This document shows positions 16,107-22,989 of a stretch of 64,000 bases of DNA, in pieces (the stretch's first letter is position 1; each line of letters begins with the position of its first letter). The stretch spans positions 124,001-188,000 of the forward strand of contig NZ_JACJSM010000002.1 of the NCBI RefSeq assembly GCF_014698145.1. The letters run 5' to 3'. Origin of the DNA: Oscillatoria sp. FACHB-1406. GTDB lineage: Bacteria > Cyanobacteriota > Cyanobacteriia > Cyanobacteriales > Spirulinaceae. The notes below the pieces were generated by a model that worked only from the letters and a program-made list of their open reading frames with translations, was not told the DNA's origin and did no database searches. Made by a program: the position numbers and the translations under genes.

Positions 16107-16640
16107 ATGGTCAGCAATCCAGGTTTTACAGTAGGAAACGATCCCGATCTCTCCTCCGACATCGAACGCTTAGAAACCCCCGAAGGCGAGTTACACCTGC
16201 GCTTTTTTCTCGCCTCGGGCAGCGAGTTTGCTCTTTCGGCCAGCGGCATTAAGGAGGTCATGAACCAACCCCCCGATCGCCTGACTCCCATCCCCAATAC
16301 GTCGCCGCTATTATTGGGAACGATCAATTTGAGAGGTCAAGTGATTTGGGTTGCCGATCTCGGTCAATTTTTAGGAGATCCCGTGGCGCTCAATACCCAA
16401 AGACAAGAAATCCCGATTATTGCCCTCGAAGACCAAGAAATTATCCTGGGATTAGCGATCGATCGCATTGGCGAGATGCAATGGCTCGATGTCGCTCAAA
16501 TTCAAAGGCCTACGAACGTTCCCAATCATATGGCTCCTTTCGTGTGGGGCGAGTGGTCTTTTGAGGGCGAACTCGATCGCCCCCCTTTGCGCTTGCTCAA
16601 CCAAGGCGCAATTTTACGCTCGGCCCGCTGGGCCGCTTGA
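16107..16640 (+). CDS. hmpC: HmpC/PilI-like CheW adaptor
   Basis: The 177-residue CheW-domain protein includes the family patterns FALSASGIKEVM, TPIPNTSPLLLGTINLRGQVIWVADL and LGLAIDRIGEM. CheW couples receptors to CheA. The start is taken at ATG 16107 (MVSNPGFTVG); TTG 16074 would add 11 residues. In the canonical cluster the methyl-accepting receptor (hmpD) and CheA (hmpE) follow. Here cytochrome oxidase genes follow after 176 bases, so those partners must be encoded elsewhere. Confidence 0.87.
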   Translation: MVSNPGFTVGNDPDLSSDIERLETPEGELHLRFFLASGSEFALSASGIKEVMNQPPDRLTPIPNTSPLLLGTINLRGQVIWVADLGQFLGDPVALNTQRQEIPIIALEDQEIILGLAIDRIGEMQWLDVAQIQRPTNVPNHMAPFVWGEWSFEGELDRPPLRLLNQGAILRSARWAA

Positions 16641-16816
16641 GCGAAGACATGACTTTAAGCTCGCACCCCCCAACCGAGCGCCTCGTTAAGGAATGTTGCA
16701 ACAGCCGCCAAAATCTTTAGAGTATAGAAAATTTCCGTCAGACTTCTTAACATGAGTGTTTAGATAGACGTTAGGACGCTCCATCTATACACCCTGACCC
16801 GAGGAAAATTATCAAA

Positions 16817-17812
16817 ATGGCAAAGGAAAAGGACTCTGTTCCCGTCTCGCTCCTCACCCTAACCGCCGGACTTGCGATCGCGGGGATTAGCTTCTGGGTC
16901 GGACAAAATAACCACCTTCTCCCCGAACAAGTCTCCGGACAAGCGCCGCTCGTTGACGATCTCTTTAACATCATGGTCGGGATCGCTACCGCCTTATTTA
17001 TTGTGGTAGAAGGCGCGATCGTCTTCGCTCTGGTGAAATTTCGCCACAAGAAGGGCGACGAAACCGACGGCCCGCCAATTGAAGGAAATTTCTCCCTAGA
17101 AATTTTTTGGACGGCGATCCCCGCCTTCATTGTCATCGGTTTGGGTCTCTACAGCGTGCAAGTTTACAACCAAATGGGCGGCTTCGATACCAAAGGCAAC
17201 ATGGCGATGGCCCACCACCACCATCACGCGCCCACGCAGGTCGCCAGTCTGCCCGGAACGACAAACTTGCTCGCCCAAGCAGAAGCCTCTGTCGATAATA
17301 GCGGTTACGGTCTCGTCGGCAAACCGGAACTCGGACAGTTAGCCCCAGATCTAGAAGTTAACGTGACCGGCTTGCAGTACGCTTGGCTGTTTAACTACCC
17401 CGACAGCGGCGTGACTTCTGGCGAACTCCACGTCCCCATCAACACGGACGTGCAACTCAATCTTTCCGCCCAAGATGTAATTCATTCCTTCTGGTTGCCG
17501 CAGTTCCGCATCAAGCAGGACGCGCTACCCGGAGAAACCAGCAAATTGCGCTTCGTCGCGACTAAACTCGGAACCTACCCCGTCGTTTGTGCGGAACTCT
17601 GCGGCGCTTACCACGGCGCGATGCGGACTCAAGTTATCGTTCACAGCGAAGAGGATTACGCAAAATGGGTTCAAGAAAATCAAATCGCGCAGCAGGCAGA
17701 TAGCACGCGCGACGTTGCGGTCAATCCGAAAGAGATGACGGATGCCCAATATCTGGCCCCCTACGCCGAAGATTTAGGCGTAGATGCCGAAATGCTCGCT
17801 CGGTTGCACTAA
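16817..17812 (+). CDS. ctaC: Cytochrome c oxidase subunit II
   Basis: The 331-residue protein has an N-terminal hydrophobic segment, a two-helix anchor (residues about 48-118) and a periplasmic or lumenal cupredoxin domain. The CuA site is complete: His223, then Cys258, Glu260, Cys262, His266 and Met269 in VCAELCGAYHGAM. It accepts electrons from cytochrome c or plastocyanin. A five-histidine run at residues 133-137 follows the second helix, a feature I note but cannot assign. First gene of ctaC-ctaD-ctaE. Confidence 0.96.
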   Translation: MAKEKDSVPVSLLTLTAGLAIAGISFWVGQNNHLLPEQVSGQAPLVDDLFNIMVGIATALFIVVEGAIVFALVKFRHKKGDETDGPPIEGNFSLEIFWTAIPAFIVIGLGLYSVQVYNQMGGFDTKGNMAMAHHHHHAPTQVASLPGTTNLLAQAEASVDNSGYGLVGKPELGQLAPDLEVNVTGLQYAWLFNYPDSGVTSGELHVPINTDVQLNLSAQDVIHSFWLPQFRIKQDALPGETSKLRFVATKLGTYPVVCAELCGAYHGAMRTQVIVHSEEDYAKWVQENQIAQQADSTRDVAVNPKEMTDAQYLAPYAEDLGVDAEMLARLH

Positions 17813-17850
17813 TTTCCTAAACTTGCTCCCGTTGAAAATAATTGTTACTC

Positions 17851-19545
17851 ATGGCACAAGCACAAATTCCTCTAGATAAGCCGCCCGCCGCTGATGTCGG
17901 TCACGGTCATCACCCGGAACAGTGGAAATGGTATCACTACTTCTGGTACAACACCGACCACAAGGTCATCGGCATTCAATACATCGTTTTTTCCTTCGCC
18001 TTCTACCTGATTGCAGGCATGATGGCGTTGTTTATGCGGGCGGAACTGTATACGCCCGATCCCGACGTTCTAGACCCGACGGTTTATAACTCGTTCTTGA
18101 CCAATCACGGAACGATGATGATCTTTTTCTGGGTCGTTCCGGCAGCAATTGGCGGTTTTGGGAATTATCTGGTTCCGATTATGATTGGGGCGAAGGATAT
18201 GGCTTTCCCCAATCTCAACGCGATCGCGTTTTGGGTTAACCCGCCCGCTGGTGCATTTCTGCTCGCTAGCATCTTTATGGGCGGCGCGCAAGCGGGTTGG
18301 ACTTCTTACCCGCCCCTCAGTCGCATCACCAACCCCAACGCCCAATCGTTGTGGATTCTCGCGATTGCTACGGTGGGAACCTCCTCGATTTTGGGGGCGC
18401 TGAACTTTTTGGTGACGATTTGGAAGTTAAAAATACCCAGTATGAAGTGGGATCAATTGCCCCTCTTTGTGTGGGCGATGGTCGCAACTTCAGCCTTGGC
18501 GCTGTTTTCGACTCCCGTTCTCGCGATCGGGTTATTCTTGCTTCTGTTTGATATTAACTTCGGCACTAACTTCTTCCGACCGGAGAACGGGGGCGATGTG
18601 GTCGTTTACCAGCATTTATTCTGGTTTTACTCGCATCCGGCCGTTTATCTGATGATTTTGCCGATTTTCGGCATCATGTCCGAAGTGATCTCCACCCACT
18701 CTCGCAAGCCGATTTTCGGGTACAAAGCGATCGCATATTCCAGTCTCGCCATCTGCTTCGTGGGTTTGTTCGTTTGGGTTCACCATATGTTCACCAGCGG
18801 CACTCCGGCTTGGATGCGGATGTTCTTCACTATCTCCACTCTCATTGTTGCTGTTCCGACCGGCGTAAAAATCTTCGGTTGGGTCGCGACGCTCTGGGGC
18901 GGTAAAATTCGCTTGAATAGCGCTTTGTTGTTCGCCGTCGGTTTGCTGGCGATGTTTGTAATGGGCGGTTTGAGCGGCGTAACCCTCGGAACTGCGCCCT
19001 TTGACCTCCACGTTCACGATACCTACTACATCGTCGCTCACTTTCACTACGTTCTCTTTGGCGGTTCCGTTTACGGACTCTACGCGGGGATTTATCACTG
19101 GTTCCCGAAAATGACCGGACGGATGCTTAACGAACCTTTGGGTAAAGTTCACTTCATTCTCACCTTTATCGGTACGAACTTAACCTTCTTGCCCATGCAC
19201 GAACTGGGTTTGCAAGGAATGCCCCGCCGGATTGCGATGTACGACCCCAAATTTGAATCGATTAACCATATTTGTACTTATGGTTCGATGATTTTGGGAT
19301 TCTCGATTTTGCCTTTCATCGTCAATATTATTTGGAGTTGGAGTAAAGGTCCTATTGCCGGACGCAACCCTTGGCGTTCTTTAACTTTGGAATGGCAAAC
19401 CACTTCTCCGCCAGCCATTGAAAACTTTGAAGAAGAGCCGATCATGTGGGCTGGGCCTTACGATTACGGCGTAGATACCGTCATGGATGATAGCGAACAA
19501 TCAGTTGCAGAAATGCTAGCGACTGTTAAGGAAGAAATGAAGTAA
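17851..19545 (+). CDS. ctaD: Cytochrome c oxidase subunit I
   Basis: The 564-residue, 12-helix haem-copper oxidase catalytic subunit carries the low-spin haem ligand in NHGTMMIFFW and the CuB region HPAVYLMILPIFG. VHHMF supplies two further histidines, and HDTYYIVAHFHYV the haem a and a3 ligands. It reduces oxygen to water while pumping protons. The ATG at 17851 is preferred over TTG 17842. It lies 38 bases after ctaC. Confidence 0.97.
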   Translation: MAQAQIPLDKPPAADVGHGHHPEQWKWYHYFWYNTDHKVIGIQYIVFSFAFYLIAGMMALFMRAELYTPDPDVLDPTVYNSFLTNHGTMMIFFWVVPAAIGGFGNYLVPIMIGAKDMAFPNLNAIAFWVNPPAGAFLLASIFMGGAQAGWTSYPPLSRITNPNAQSLWILAIATVGTSSILGALNFLVTIWKLKIPSMKWDQLPLFVWAMVATSALALFSTPVLAIGLFLLLFDINFGTNFFRPENGGDVVVYQHLFWFYSHPAVYLMILPIFGIMSEVISTHSRKPIFGYKAIAYSSLAICFVGLFVWVHHMFTSGTPAWMRMFFTISTLIVAVPTGVKIFGWVATLWGGKIRLNSALLFAVGLLAMFVMGGLSGVTLGTAPFDLHVHDTYYIVAHFHYVLFGGSVYGLYAGIYHWFPKMTGRMLNEPLGKVHFILTFIGTNLTFLPMHELGLQGMPRRIAMYDPKFESINHICTYGSMILGFSILPFIVNIIWSWSKGPIAGRNPWRSLTLEWQTTSPPAIENFEEEPIMWAGPYDYGVDTVMDDSEQSVAEMLATVKEEMK

Positions 19546-19681
19546 AACTTAGTTAGTTTTCTTTAGTTCGTCCCCCAAATGTCTGTGGCGATAACTTTCA
19601 AGATTGACAAGCGGGATAATATCTAACTTATTCTCGCTTGTCACAAATTTATCTCAGTTAAGGATTAAAGAAGTAGAAGTC

Positions 19682-20308
19682 ATGCAAACTGCGATAGAAA
19701 CTACTAATAATGATGCGGTGGCAGAGGCTGCCGAACAAGAAGCGATCGAACATTCAGCCCACGAAGATTATCGACTCTTAGGGCTAACTATTTTCTTAGC
19801 GTCTGAATCTTTGATGTTTTTGGCGCTCTTTGCTTCTTACTTAATTTATCGAGGCGCTCACCCCGTTTGGCCGCCGGAAGGAACTGAAGTCGAACTCGTC
19901 TTTCCGGCCATTAATACCGTTATTCTGGTATCGAGTAGCTTCGTGATTCACCAAGGCGATGTTGCGCTGAAGAAGAACGATGTTAAAGGATTTCGGTTGT
20001 GGTATGCCATCACGATTTTGATGGGGGCGATATTCTTAGGCGGACAGGCTTATGAATACATGACGCTCGGTTATGGCTTGTCTACGAATATCTTTTCAAG
20101 CTGTTTCTACTTTATGACGGGGTTCCACGGACTGCACGTTTTTGTGGGACTGTTGTTAATGCTGGGGGTTCTGTGGCGATCGCGCCGTATGGGTCACTAT
20201 AATGCGACTAAACATACCGGCCCGGAAATGGCGGAAATTTATTGGCACTTCGTCGATGTAATTTGGGTCGTTTTGTTTACCTTGCTCTACATTCTGACCC
20301 ATCTTTAA
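19682..20308 (+). CDS. ctaE: Cytochrome c oxidase subunit III
   Basis: The 208-residue protein from ATG 19682 has a soluble acidic N-terminus, then five helices, including ESLMFLALFASYLIYRG, FHGLHVFVGLLLMLG and EIYWHFVDVIWVVLF, all typical of subunit III. It stabilises subunit I. The frame opens 26 codons earlier, but that extension is spacer-like. A hairpin at 20304-20343 follows the stop and separates the operon from the tRNA array. Confidence 0.95.
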   Translation: MQTAIETTNNDAVAEAAEQEAIEHSAHEDYRLLGLTIFLASESLMFLALFASYLIYRGAHPVWPPEGTEVELVFPAINTVILVSSSFVIHQGDVALKKNDVKGFRLWYAITILMGAIFLGGQAYEYMTLGYGLSTNIFSSCFYFMTGFHGLHVFVGLLLMLGVLWRSRRMGHYNATKHTGPEMAEIYWHFVDVIWVVLFTLLYILTHL

Positions 20309-20343
20309 ATCGAAAAAATCTAGGTTTTTTCTCTCGATTTAAA
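20304..20343 (+). terminator. Hairpin after ctaE
   Basis: TTTAAATCGA and TCGATTTAAA form a 10-bp inverted repeat around a loop containing GGTTTTTT. It sits at the ctaE stop and probably ends the oxidase transcript; the tRNA array transcript converges on it from the other side. Confidence 0.6.
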
Positions 20344-20434
20344 CCTTGACAATTAACCCGATTTCTGCACTAAATATGGTGTTAGAAATCGGGTTTTATC
20401 GCTTTTAGAAAAACGACTTATTCAATATCTTAAG

Positions 20435-20510
20435 GGTGCCTAACGGGACTCGAACCCGCTAATAGCCAGCTTCACAGGCTGGTGTCTCGACCACTTCGAC
20501 TTTAAGCACC
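20435..20510 (-). tRNA. tRNA-His (GTG)
   Basis: The cloverleaf has a 7-bp acceptor GGTGCTT/AGGCACC, anticodon loop CTGTGAA and T-loop TTCGAGT. Seventy-six nucleotides. It is the promoter-distal member of the leftward array. No CCA is encoded. Confidence 0.85.
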
Positions 20511-20515
20511 ATCAG

Positions 20516-20587
20516 TGGAGTCGATCGGACTTGAACCGATAACCTCGTCCTTGCAAGGAACTTGCTCCGCCATTAAGCTACGACCCC
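20516..20587 (-). tRNA. tRNA-Ala (TGC)
   Basis: Acceptor GGGGTCG pairs with CGACTCC with one G-T pair; anticodon loop CTTGCAA; T-arm ATCGG/CCGAT. Seventy-two nucleotides. The anticodon stem has an A-G mismatch at its outer pair, otherwise normal. Confidence 0.82.
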
Positions 20588-20591
20588 GAGG

Positions 20592-20664
20592 CAGGAATGG
20601 CAGGATTTGAACCTGCATGGAACCGTTTAGAAGACGGTTGCCTTATCCATTAGGCGACACTCCC
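20592..20664 (-). tRNA. tRNA-Arg (TCT)
   Basis: Anticodon stem ACCGT/ACGGT encloses loop CTTCTAA. The T-arm is GCAGG/CCTGC. The acceptor GGGAGTG/CATTCCT carries two G-T pairs. Seventy-three nucleotides. Confidence 0.85.
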
Positions 20665-20672
20665 ATGATTGG

Positions 20673-20744
20673 TAGTCCGATCGGAATCGAAACTATAACA
20701 AGAGCGCTTGTAGGGGGCTTGTTCTTCCGTTGAGCTACAGGACT
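20673..20744 (-). tRNA. Degenerate tRNA-Val-like (TAC)
   Basis: The acceptor AGTCCTG/TCGGACT has one mismatch and is followed by A and CCA. The anticodon stem AGCCC/GCGCT has a C-C mismatch around loop CCTACAA, with C instead of U at position 33. The T-arm does not pair well and is out of register by one base. It could be a decayed gene. Confidence 0.6.
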
Positions 20745-20749
20745 ATAAG

Positions 20750-20821
20750 AGCGATCGATGGGACTCGAACCCATGCGCTGAGTGTGGCGCACTCAGATGC
20801 TCGCCGCTACATTACGATCGC
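20750..20821 (-). tRNA. tRNA-Gly (GCC) with C33
   Basis: Acceptor GCGATCG/CGATCGC is perfect, T-arm ATGGG/CCCAT is perfect, anticodon stem TGAGT/ACTCA is perfect. The loop GCGCCAC has C at the normally invariant U33. Seventy-two nucleotides. Confidence 0.78.
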
Positions 20822-20853
20822 TTTTTTGGAGCGATTGCCTTACGGCATCCTCA

Positions 20854-20925
20854 AGCGATCGACGAGACTCGAACTCGTGTCTCCTGGTTGGAAGCCAGGG
20901 GTGCTTGCCACTGCACCACGATCGC
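20854..20925 (-). tRNA. tRNA-Gly (TCC)
   Basis: Acceptor GCGATCG/CGATCGC, anticodon stem CCTGG/CCAGG, loop CTTCCAA with normal U33, T-arm ACGAG/CTCGT. Seventy-two nucleotides. It shares its acceptor with the neighbouring Gly(GCC) gene. Confidence 0.86.
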
Positions 20926-20937
20926 GAGAATGATTGG

Positions 20938-21010
20938 ACTCCAGGGTGGGAATCGAACCCACGAATAGTCGGTTTTGCAAACCAACGCCTTCCCACTTGG
21001 CGACCTGGAG
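20938..21010 (-). tRNA. tRNA-Cys (GCA)
   Basis: Acceptor CTCCAGG/CCTGGAG is perfect, anticodon loop TTGCAAA, T-arm GTGGG/CCCAC. CCA is encoded directly after the discriminator (20935-20937). A C at position 1 is unusual outside initiator and a few other tRNAs. Confidence 0.82.
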
Positions 21011-21016
21011 ATTTGG

Positions 21017-21096
21017 TGGAAACGTGGGGAATTGAACCCCAATCGGTGCAACCGTCCGTTTGTTGGTTTCGGAGCAAGTAATGCCAATTCGTTCCC
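21017..21096 (-). tRNA. Class II-like degenerate tRNA (Ser CGA or Arg CCG)
   Basis: The acceptor GGGAACG/CGTTTCC and T-arm TGGGG/CCCCA are sound, and CCA is encoded. A hairpin CGGT-TGC-ACCG acts as a long variable arm. The anticodon region CTTGCTCCGAAACCAAC pairs imperfectly and the D-arm is about eight bases short. The register, and so the identity, is uncertain. Eighty nucleotides. Confidence 0.5.
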
Positions 21097-21101
21097 AGGA
21101 G

Positions 21102-21175
21102 CGAGGATGACAGGGATCGAACCTGTGACCGCTTGTCTCGGAAACAAGCACTCTGTCCATCTGAGTTACATCCTC
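21102..21175 (-). tRNA. tRNA-Arg (CCG)
   Basis: Acceptor GAGGATG/CATCCTC, anticodon stem CTTGT/ACAAG, loop TTCCGAG, T-arm ACAGG/CCTGT. Seventy-four nucleotides; well formed. Confidence 0.86.
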
Positions 21176-21180
21176 ATTGG

Positions 21181-21254
21181 AAGCATCGACGGGAGTTGCA
21201 CCCGCTTCTCCATGCTTGAGAGGCACGGCGACTTCTCTAGTCGTCCACGATGCT
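21181..21254 (-). tRNA. tRNA-Glu (CTC)
   Basis: Acceptor AGCATCG/CGATGCT, anticodon stem CGTGC/GCATG, loop CTCTCAA, T-arm GCGGG/CCCGT, CCA encoded. The T-loop reads TGCAACT, so the usual T55 (pseudouridine site) is G. Cyanobacteria normally use Glu(TTC), so a CTC gene is notable. Confidence 0.75.
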
Positions 21255-21260
21255 ACAAGG

Positions 21261-21320
21261 CGGGGATGATGGGATTTGAACCCACGAGCTTTCGCAGCGG
21301 GCGCACGACGCTACACCCCC
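21261..21320 (-). tRNA. Truncated tRNA-like, promoter-proximal
   Basis: The acceptor GGGGGTG/CATCCCC and T-arm GTGGG/CCCAT with TTCAAAT are intact. Only 60 nucleotides separate the ends, so about 12 bases are lost from the D and anticodon arms. It is probably a decayed tRNA and the first unit in the leftward transcript. Confidence 0.55.
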
Positions 21321-21398
21321 AAAGGTGGCGATTGAGTTGTCTAGGTTCAGAAGGGTGACTACAGAACCTTTGCAATCATCTGTAGCACCTATATTACA

Positions 21399-21428
21399 TT
21401 TATATCTTGTCATACTACAGAATGTCAA
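21399..21428 (-). promoter_or_regulatory. Leftward promoter of the tRNA array
   Basis: On the minus strand, TTGACA (21423-21428) is followed by an 18-base spacer and TATAAA (21399-21404), a good sigma-70 type match. TTGTAGTAT lies just before the -35 box (21433-21441) and TGTAGTATGACA lies inside the spacer (21409-21420). Confidence 0.7.
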
Positions 21429-21624
21429 GTAGATACTACAACTAATTTTCCCGTAGGAGGGCAGATGGAAAAGAAAGGGAAAGTAGCGACACTCACGCCA
21501 GTCAGAAAGTCTGCCCCCAGCACAGCGATCGGGAGCCGGGATGTGGTTTTCCCTGGAATCAATAAGGGATAACGGGCGCGAGCGAAATCGCCCTCCTCAG
21601 TTTTCAATAATTTGTAGTATGCCC

Positions 21625-21654
21625 TTGACAACTTGTATTACTCTAGAGTATGAT
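21625..21654 (+). promoter_or_regulatory. Rightward promoter of the tRNA array
   Basis: TTGACA (21625-21630), an 18-base spacer, then TATGAT (21649-21654). TTGTAGTATG lies directly upstream of the -35 box (21612-21621) and TGTAGTATGACA directly after the -10 box (21655-21666). The motif is the one used at the leftward promoter, so the two halves look co-regulated. Confidence 0.72.
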
Positions 21655-21689
21655 TGTAGTATGACAGCGACAGCCGTAGTAACAAGCAT

Positions 21690-21762
21690 CGGGATGTAAT
21701 TCAGCGGTCAGAAGCCTTGGTTTGGGACTAAGGAGTCGTGGGTTCAAATCCTACCATCCCGA
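21690..21762 (+). tRNA. tRNA-Pro (TGG)
   Basis: Acceptor CGGGATG/CATCCCG, anticodon stem CTTGG/CTAAG, loop TTTGGGA, T-arm GTGGG/CCTAC. Seventy-three nucleotides; first gene after the rightward promoter. Confidence 0.85.
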
Positions 21763-21767
21763 CATTT

Positions 21768-21840
21768 GCCCTTGTGACGGAACTGGCAGACGTGCTGGTC
21801 TTAGAAACCAGATTGTGTGGGTTCGACTCCCACCAAGGGT
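21768..21840 (+). tRNA. tRNA-Leu (TAG) without the long variable arm
   Basis: The D-arm GACGGAACTGGCAGACG is typical of bacterial tRNA-Leu. Anticodon stem CTGGT/ACCAG encloses CTTAGAA. Only a few bases (ATTGT) separate it from the T-arm GTGGG/CCCAC, where tRNA-Leu normally has a long variable hairpin. The acceptor GCCCTTG/CAAGGGT ends in a G-T pair. Seventy-three nucleotides. Confidence 0.78.
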
Positions 21841-21845
21841 ATTAT

Positions 21846-21919
21846 GCTCCCGTGACGGAACTGGAATACGTGCTAGGTCGAGAGCCTAGATTGTGCAGGT
21901 TCAAATCCTGTCGGGAGTA
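21846..21919 (+). tRNA. tRNA-Leu (GAG), short variable arm and C33
   Basis: Its Leu-type D-arm GACGGAACTGGAATACG closely matches the preceding gene. Anticodon stem CTAGG/CCTAG encloses TCGAGAG, with C at position 33. The variable arm is again short. CCA is encoded at 21920-21922. Confidence 0.74.
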
Positions 21920-21923
21920 CCAA

Positions 21924-21998
21924 GCACCGAAGGCGGAAGTGGTGGACGCGCACGCCCGATAAGCGTGTTATTAGCAGGTTCAACTCCTGCTCGGTGTA
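21924..21998 (+). tRNA. tRNA with Ile (GAT) anticodon on a Leu-like body
   Basis: Acceptor GCACCGA/TCGGTGT, D-arm GGCGGAAGTGGTGGACGC like tRNA-Leu, anticodon stem CACGC/GCGTG, loop CCGATAA with C33. The anticodon reads GAT (Ile), yet the body is Leu-like. The short variable region matches its two neighbours. Charging identity is uncertain. Confidence 0.68.
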
Positions 21999-22112
21999 CT
22001 ATCTTAACTTTTAATTGGGTGAAGTTTGAGGCGCAATTCCCCCTAAATATTCTTCGATACGCGCTCTGGCTTCAACCAAAAATTGCCGCTCTAACCTCGA
22101 TTTGGGGTTTGC

Positions 22113-22982
22113 TTAATCTTGCCAAGTCTTCAATTGCAAATAGACCAAAATTAGCGCGATCGCGAGTAAAATCGTTGCCGCCGCCGCCGCGTAGCCAAAA
22201 TCGAACAGCGCAAACGCTTGTTGATAAATATAGTACACCAAAATATTGGTCGAATTTAACGGTCCGCCGCCGGTAATCGCATACACTTGCTCGAAACCTC
22301 GCAACGTAAAAATTGCCGTTGTTACCGCCGCAAAAACTAACGTCGGACGCAATCCCGGTAAGGTAATATGCCAGAACTTCGCTCGCGCATTCGCGCCATC
22401 TAATTCTGCTGCTTCGTAACGCGATTGAGGAATAGCTTGCAATCCTGCTAAAAAAACGACCATATTAAAACCGATTTGCTTCCAGGTACTTAATAGGATT
22501 AAAACCGGCATCGCCCAAACCGTACTACTCAACCAGGGAATCGTTGCAAAGCCTATTTTACTCAGCAGCCCATTGACAGGGCCATCGTCTTGAAACAGCC
22601 ACCGAAAGCCCAAACCCACCGCTACAATTGAGGTAATTGAAGGGATGAAATAAGCCGAACGGAAGAAACCTCGCAATACAATTGCTTCGTTTAACAGTAC
22701 CGCCAAAAGTAATGGAATTACCAGGCTGGGAATGAGGGTTGCGATGGTAAAATAAAGAGTATTTCCGATAACTTGTAAAAAGTCCGGGTCTGCCAATAAA
22801 CGACGGTAATTTAATAAGCCAATCCACCGCAATCCTTCTTGGGTAAAACTTCCCGTTGTAAAGCTCAAACCGACTAAGTAGACAATCGGAAATAACAGGA
22901 AAATTCCGAGCAATAGCAATGCAGGCGCTAGGAAAAGCCAAGCTGCAAAACCGTCGCGATCTAACCATTCACTACGCTTCAT
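22113..22982 (-). CDS. ABC sugar transporter permease (MalF/UgpA type)
   Basis: The 289-residue inner-membrane permease has six predicted helices and the EAA loop EAAELDGANARAKFWHITLPGL near residues 190-211, which docks the ATPase. The N-terminus WLFLAPALLLLGIFLLFPI is typical of the sugar/glycerol-phosphate uptake class. No binding protein, second permease or ATPase lies next to it, so the partners must be elsewhere. The monooxygenase gene upstream on the same strand stops 7 bases before this start. Confidence 0.9.
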   Translation of the reverse strand: MKRSEWLDRDGFAAWLFLAPALLLLGIFLLFPIVYLVGLSFTTGSFTQEGLRWIGLLNYRRLLADPDFLQVIGNTLYFTIATLIPSLVIPLLLAVLLNEAIVLRGFFRSAYFIPSITSIVAVGLGFRWLFQDDGPVNGLLSKIGFATIPWLSSTVWAMPVLILLSTWKQIGFNMVVFLAGLQAIPQSRYEAAELDGANARAKFWHITLPGLRPTLVFAAVTTAIFTLRGFEQVYAITGGGPLNSTNILVYYIYQQAFALFDFGYAAAAATILLAIALILVYLQLKTWQD

Positions 22983-22989
22983 TTTTGTT

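Larger units (their letters stand above)
21321..21689. other. Divergent control region between the two tRNA array halves
   Basis: It holds the two promoters, four copies of TGTAGTAT and a central GC-rich stretch (21440-21600). A 68-codon minus frame (21425-21631) crosses it. That frame overlaps both promoters and resembles no family I know, so it is not called as a gene. Confidence 0.55.

Noticed and set aside
16817-20308. Functional link between the tRNA array and the ctaCDE operon
   Set aside because: A hairpin separates them and they are transcribed towards each other; nothing else connects them.
20730-21428. Several overlapping frames of 60-128 codons in the tRNA array
   Set aside because: They read through tRNA cloverleaves (repeated TRLELVSPGWKPG-type strings) and are artefacts of tRNA sequence.
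21425-21631. 68-codon minus frame between the array promoters
   Set aside because: It overlaps both promoters and has no ribosome site or family I recognise.
22113-22982. ABC permease considered as part of a complete transporter operon
   Set aside because: No ATPase, second permease or binding protein is adjacent; the neighbours are an ABM protein and the tRNA array.
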